From Microbacterium sp. MAH-37 (GTDB taxonomy: Bacteria; Actinomycetota; Actinomycetes; Actinomycetales; Microbacteriaceae): a stretch of 64,000 bases of DNA. Under the pieces are notes generated by a model, which saw only the letters and a program-made list of their open reading frames with translations, ran no database searches and was not told the origin of the DNA. Of this stretch, positions 61,116 to 64,000 are shown one piece after another. Numbering within the stretch: the first letter of the stretch is position 1; each line of letters begins with the position of its first letter. The position numbers and the translations under genes were made by a program. The stretch lies in assembly GCF_009758255.1 (NCBI RefSeq), contig NZ_WSEN01000010.1, forward strand, positions 744,001 through 808,000, given 5' to 3'.

Positions 61116-61301
61116 CGACTCCTTCCGGGACCGTGTTCCACTCTAATCGACTGTCCTCCCCCGGCGGAGGACGGGCTCACCGGATTGCGGAGGTTGAGCG
61201 CGGAATCCTCGTGATTCAGCGGTGCGAGGATGGCCGGCTTTCCCGCACACGCACGTTCTCCTGCGCGGAGCGGGATGGTGCGATCGATCCTGCTCACGTG
61301 C

Positions 61302-61626
61302 GCGCACGGCGTGCTGGCCTTCACCAACCCGACCCTGAGCAGCTACCACCGCCAGGTGAAACTCTTCGAGGCGCCGGTGAACCTGGTCTACTCCGCTGGC
61401 AACCGCTCCGCCGCGATCCGCATCCCGCTGACCGGTTCGAACCCGAAGGCCAAGCGCATCGAATTCCGCGTCCCGGACGCCTCGGGCAACCCGTACCTCG
61501 CGTTCGCTGTCCAGCTGATGGCCGGCCTTGACGGCATCCGCAACCGCATCGAGCCGACGGAGCCGATCGACACGGACCTCTACGAGCTGCCGCCGGAGGA
61601 GGCCGAGAACATCCCGCCGCCCCGTC
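61302..61626 (+). pseudogene. Glutamine synthetase (GlnA type I) fragment
   Basis: About 108 codons match the middle-to-C-terminal part of Gln[53 protein letters not shown] and [15 protein letters not shown]. The intact protein has about 470 residues. Flanks on both sides are unrelated, so it is a truncated remnant. It carries no start or catalytic N-terminal half and cannot be an active enzyme. Confidence 0.9.
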
Positions 61627-61899
61627 AGGCTGCCTGGGACGAACGATCGCCCAATACGGAGGTCCAGTCATCGACTGTATAGGGCGGACCGAGACGCACA
61701 TTGGCACATGACGCAAGGCCGGGCCGAGTGCGCGGAGTGAACGACGAAGCGGGACGAATCACCGTGATGCACACGATGACACACCACAGACGAGCTTCGG
61801 GTGGAGATTCACTGCCCGAGGTACCCGAACGCACAACTTCCGCCGACAGGCTCGTCGATGCGTCTCAGCCAGAGGTGCCACCGACAGGCGCCGAGTGCG

Positions 61900-61915
61900 T
61901 GTTTCACGTGAAACC
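61900..61915. promoter_or_regulatory. parS site 2
   Basis: TGTTTCACGTGAAACC, 15 of 16 bases match the consensus (the last base differs). Confidence 0.92.
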
Positions 61916-62321
61916 GAGGGCCAATACCCGCCCGTGCGCCCTCGCCGCCGCGGCCCAGTGTGCCCAGCGTGCCAGGTCAGCGGCGCTGGGTCTCGCGTGG
62001 ATACGCTGTACGAACGCACGACTGATTGACCTGGCGAGCACGCGCGCGAGTTCGCCTGGAACTCTGGATTCCCCCGCTCCCCCTGCACCGCTCCATCGCC
62101 GGTCCTGCCAGGCGACGAGGAAGTACAGGGAGGCTGTGGACTCCTGAGCGGAGTGAGACTGTCAATGGACGCTGTGCGCTGCGTACCCCCCGGTCCTTCA
62201 CACCTGTGGGACGTGCCGCATCACGACGTTCCTCCAGCTCCGCTCCCCGCGCCGGCTCTTGGGACGGCATCACGGCACCGACGTCCCATCTGCTCCCGCC
62301 GGTCGGCCGACACAACGTCGG

Positions 62322-62337
62322 TGTTTCACGTGAAACC
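62322..62337. promoter_or_regulatory. parS site 3
   Basis: TGTTTCACGTGAAACC, 15 of 16 bases match the consensus. Confidence 0.92.
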
Positions 62338-62732
62338 CGGACGCCGAGTGGCTTGTGGACCGTGCCCGCGTTTCTGCACTCGGCTTGGCTGTCAGACGCT
62401 CGCTCGGGCGAGTGCAGCAGCACTTCATCGCCACATCGGGCAGCATGCGGACCCAATGCTCGTTGGTCGTCCGCGAGGACGTATCGACCGCGATCCCTGC
62501 CCATATCCGTGCTCGCCGCCACCTACATTCGACAGCGGAGGACTACGACGGGCGCTCCACTCCTGGCACCCGTGTCGGCGACGCAGAGGTTCCGGCGCCC
62601 TCCTCCGGCGCCCGATCATCTCCTGCGCCGCCCCAGGGAGCTGGAGCGAGGGTCATCTGGATGCATCCCATCCGGGCGACTGCGCCTACGGAGAGACTGT
62701 TCCTGCCGCAGTTCTCTCAACCCTCAGTCCCG

Positions 62733-62748
62733 TGTTTCACGTGAAACA
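62733..62748. promoter_or_regulatory. parS site 4
   Basis: TGTTTCACGTGAAACA, a perfect 16-base match. Confidence 0.95.
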
Positions 62749-63238
62749 TTGGGCCGCCCCGCGGCCCGGCGCTTCACCTGCTCTTGCTTCTGGGGGCACT
62801 CTGGCACGCGCCTCCTTAGCTCGGAGCTGATTGTGAGAGGAGCGCCACGACGGGCGCGAACCGCGACATGCGGGCATCATGGACGTCGGCGCCGCTTCGC
62901 GCTCCCCTGGCTCGGATAGTTCTCGCCGAGTTCGTAGCCAGTGGGGCCTTTGATGACGTAGAGCTTGGTGATAACTCAACCGAGTCATGTGTCGGTCAGG
63001 CGTCACCCTCCGTCTCTCCTGGGTCCGGGTCCTGGTTGGGCTCAGCGCCAAGCGAGGTGAGGCACCTCGCTCCTCCGGCTCCACTCAAACGTGAGGTTCC
63101 CCGCTGGTCGTCGGGGTGCGCGATCCGAATGTCGGTCGATCGCGTCCCGCGTCCCACGCCAGGCCGGAGCAACTTCACGCTCGCAACTACGGGCATGCAC
63201 CTGCGTCGGCAGGCACACGCACTGACCGCACCCCGCTT

Positions 63239-63254
63239 CGTTTCACGTGAAACA
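63239..63254. promoter_or_regulatory. parS site 5
   Basis: CGTTTCACGTGAAACA, 15 of 16 bases match the consensus. Confidence 0.92.
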
Positions 63255-63299
63255 GCGGTGTTCACGCATCCGGTGAGGAAGAGCGCGGCGTGGCCCCCC

Positions 63300-63315
63300 G
63301 GTTTCACGTGAAACA
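63300..63315. promoter_or_regulatory. parS site 6
   Basis: GGTTTCACGTGAAACA, 15 of 16 bases match. It is only 61 bases from site 5. Confidence 0.92.
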
Positions 63316-64000
63316 TCCGCGTCCGTGTGCGCTTCCGATGGGAGGTGGGGGCGTGTCAGGCGAGGCCAGGATGTCCACCCCATGGCGCAACCTCGTCCTC
63401 CCCGTACCCTCGTGTACTCCCGATACCGATGTCGCTGGCCGCCCACACGAATCCTCGGCGTCGGGTGGGTCCGTTCTCCATCATGTGGAGAGACATGCCC
63501 CACCCCGACGAAAGAACGAGCTCGCTCCAAACACAGTCGTCTTGCGTCGCGGTCCGCCGCCCCCCACCCGCTGCGACGAGCGTCACGGTGTTGATGCTGT
63601 GCAGACCTGGGCTTGAGCAGCGCCGCAGCGTGCACGACCGGGCGTAACCCCGAAGCAGGCCCTTCGGCCACGACCCCAAGTCGCACACCCTGCGCGGTCC
63701 GCTACGGTCAGGGTGTATGCCGCCGCTGCCCGGTCGCGTTCCTGGCCGCGGACATGGTCGTCCCTGACATCAGATCCGTGTCCACCTCCGCCCGCAGGAC
63801 GACACTCCCGGCGTCCATCAGTGGCGAAAGGGTTCCGCCTCGAAGTGTCGGGCCAGGAACACGGCTTGGTGCCGCGAAGCAGATGAGGTGTCGCCCCGCA
63901 GCAATGGGCGCACCCCCCTGGTCCCACTCCGTGTGCGGACATTTGCGCCATCAGCGTCTACGGTTCCTGCCCTCTACCCTCGCGGTTCGCAGATCGGCCC

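Larger units (their letters stand above)
61627..64000. other. Gene-free segment carrying most of the parS array
   Basis: I see no intact gene, tRNA or mobile element here. Many open frames exist on both strands, but none reads as a known protein, and parS copies appear in them as FHVKP or VSRET. The only recognisable signals are five parS sites and the window edge. The base composition is a little lower in GC than the gene regions, but I did not measure it. Confidence 0.6.

Noticed and set aside
61627-64000. Many open frames of 60-300 codons near the right edge
   Set aside because: None reads as a known protein, they overlap on all frames, and several contain parS translated as FHVKP or VSRET.

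Overview
The window is high-GC actinobacterial chromosome, most likely Microbacteriaceae (Microbacterium or a close relative). The evidence is gene content and order (rpsF-ssb-rpsR-rplI, DUF6049-murJ-trxB-trxA, parB-parA with parS sites), a near-canonical F420-dependent glucose-6-phosphate dehydrogenase, GTG starts and ATGA-coupled operons. It lies near the replication origin, although oriC itself (dnaA-dnaN) is not in view. No tRNA, rRNA, CRISPR array, transposase or phage gene was seen.

Left part (1-13.2 kb): dnaB runs off the left edge. Upstream of it is a spacer with three DnaA-box-like sites and an AT-rich tract. Next come three secreted or surface proteins: two paralogues with matching N- and C-termini, and a sortase-type protein with nine cysteine-free chaplin-like repeats. 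Arrays of hairpins with C-rich loops, each ending in a terminator, lie next to these genes. An iron-siderophore/cobalamin-type ABC importer, the F420 genes cofE and fgd, and the rpsF-ssb-rpsR-rplI operon follow.

Middle part (13.2-36.3 kb): a minus-strand nonulosonic (sialic) acid surface-glycan operon (GT2, a 35-codon coupled ORF, polysialyltransferase-like, CMP-sialate synthetase/HAD fusion, short NeuB, putative glycosyltransferase). Then a Tat-exported protein, an LLM oxidoreductase, an unknown gene pair, a UvrD-type helicase, an aldehyde dehydrogenase module (GAF regulator-ald-DUF779), a peptide-type ABC importer and the CCA-adding enzyme.

Right part (36.4-64 kb): a giant wall-anchored metallophosphatase, a LacI-controlled sugar ABC importer with a GH31 glycosidase, an LLM oxidoreductase and a methyltransferase. 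These lie between pcnA and DUF6049-murJ, which are close neighbours in mycobacteria. Then come trxB (with a SigR/SigH-type promoter) and trxA, GrpB, a frameshifted ParB-like nuclease, parB and parA. The last 2.9 kb holds a glutamine synthetase fragment, five parS sites and no recognisable intact gene; a sixth parS overlaps the parA start codon.

The least familiar items are the C-loop hairpin arrays beside the surface-protein genes, the chaplin-like repeat protein, the parS array in gene-free DNA, the DnaA-box/AT-rich spacer at dnaB, and a palindromic element found in frame inside two unrelated proteins.
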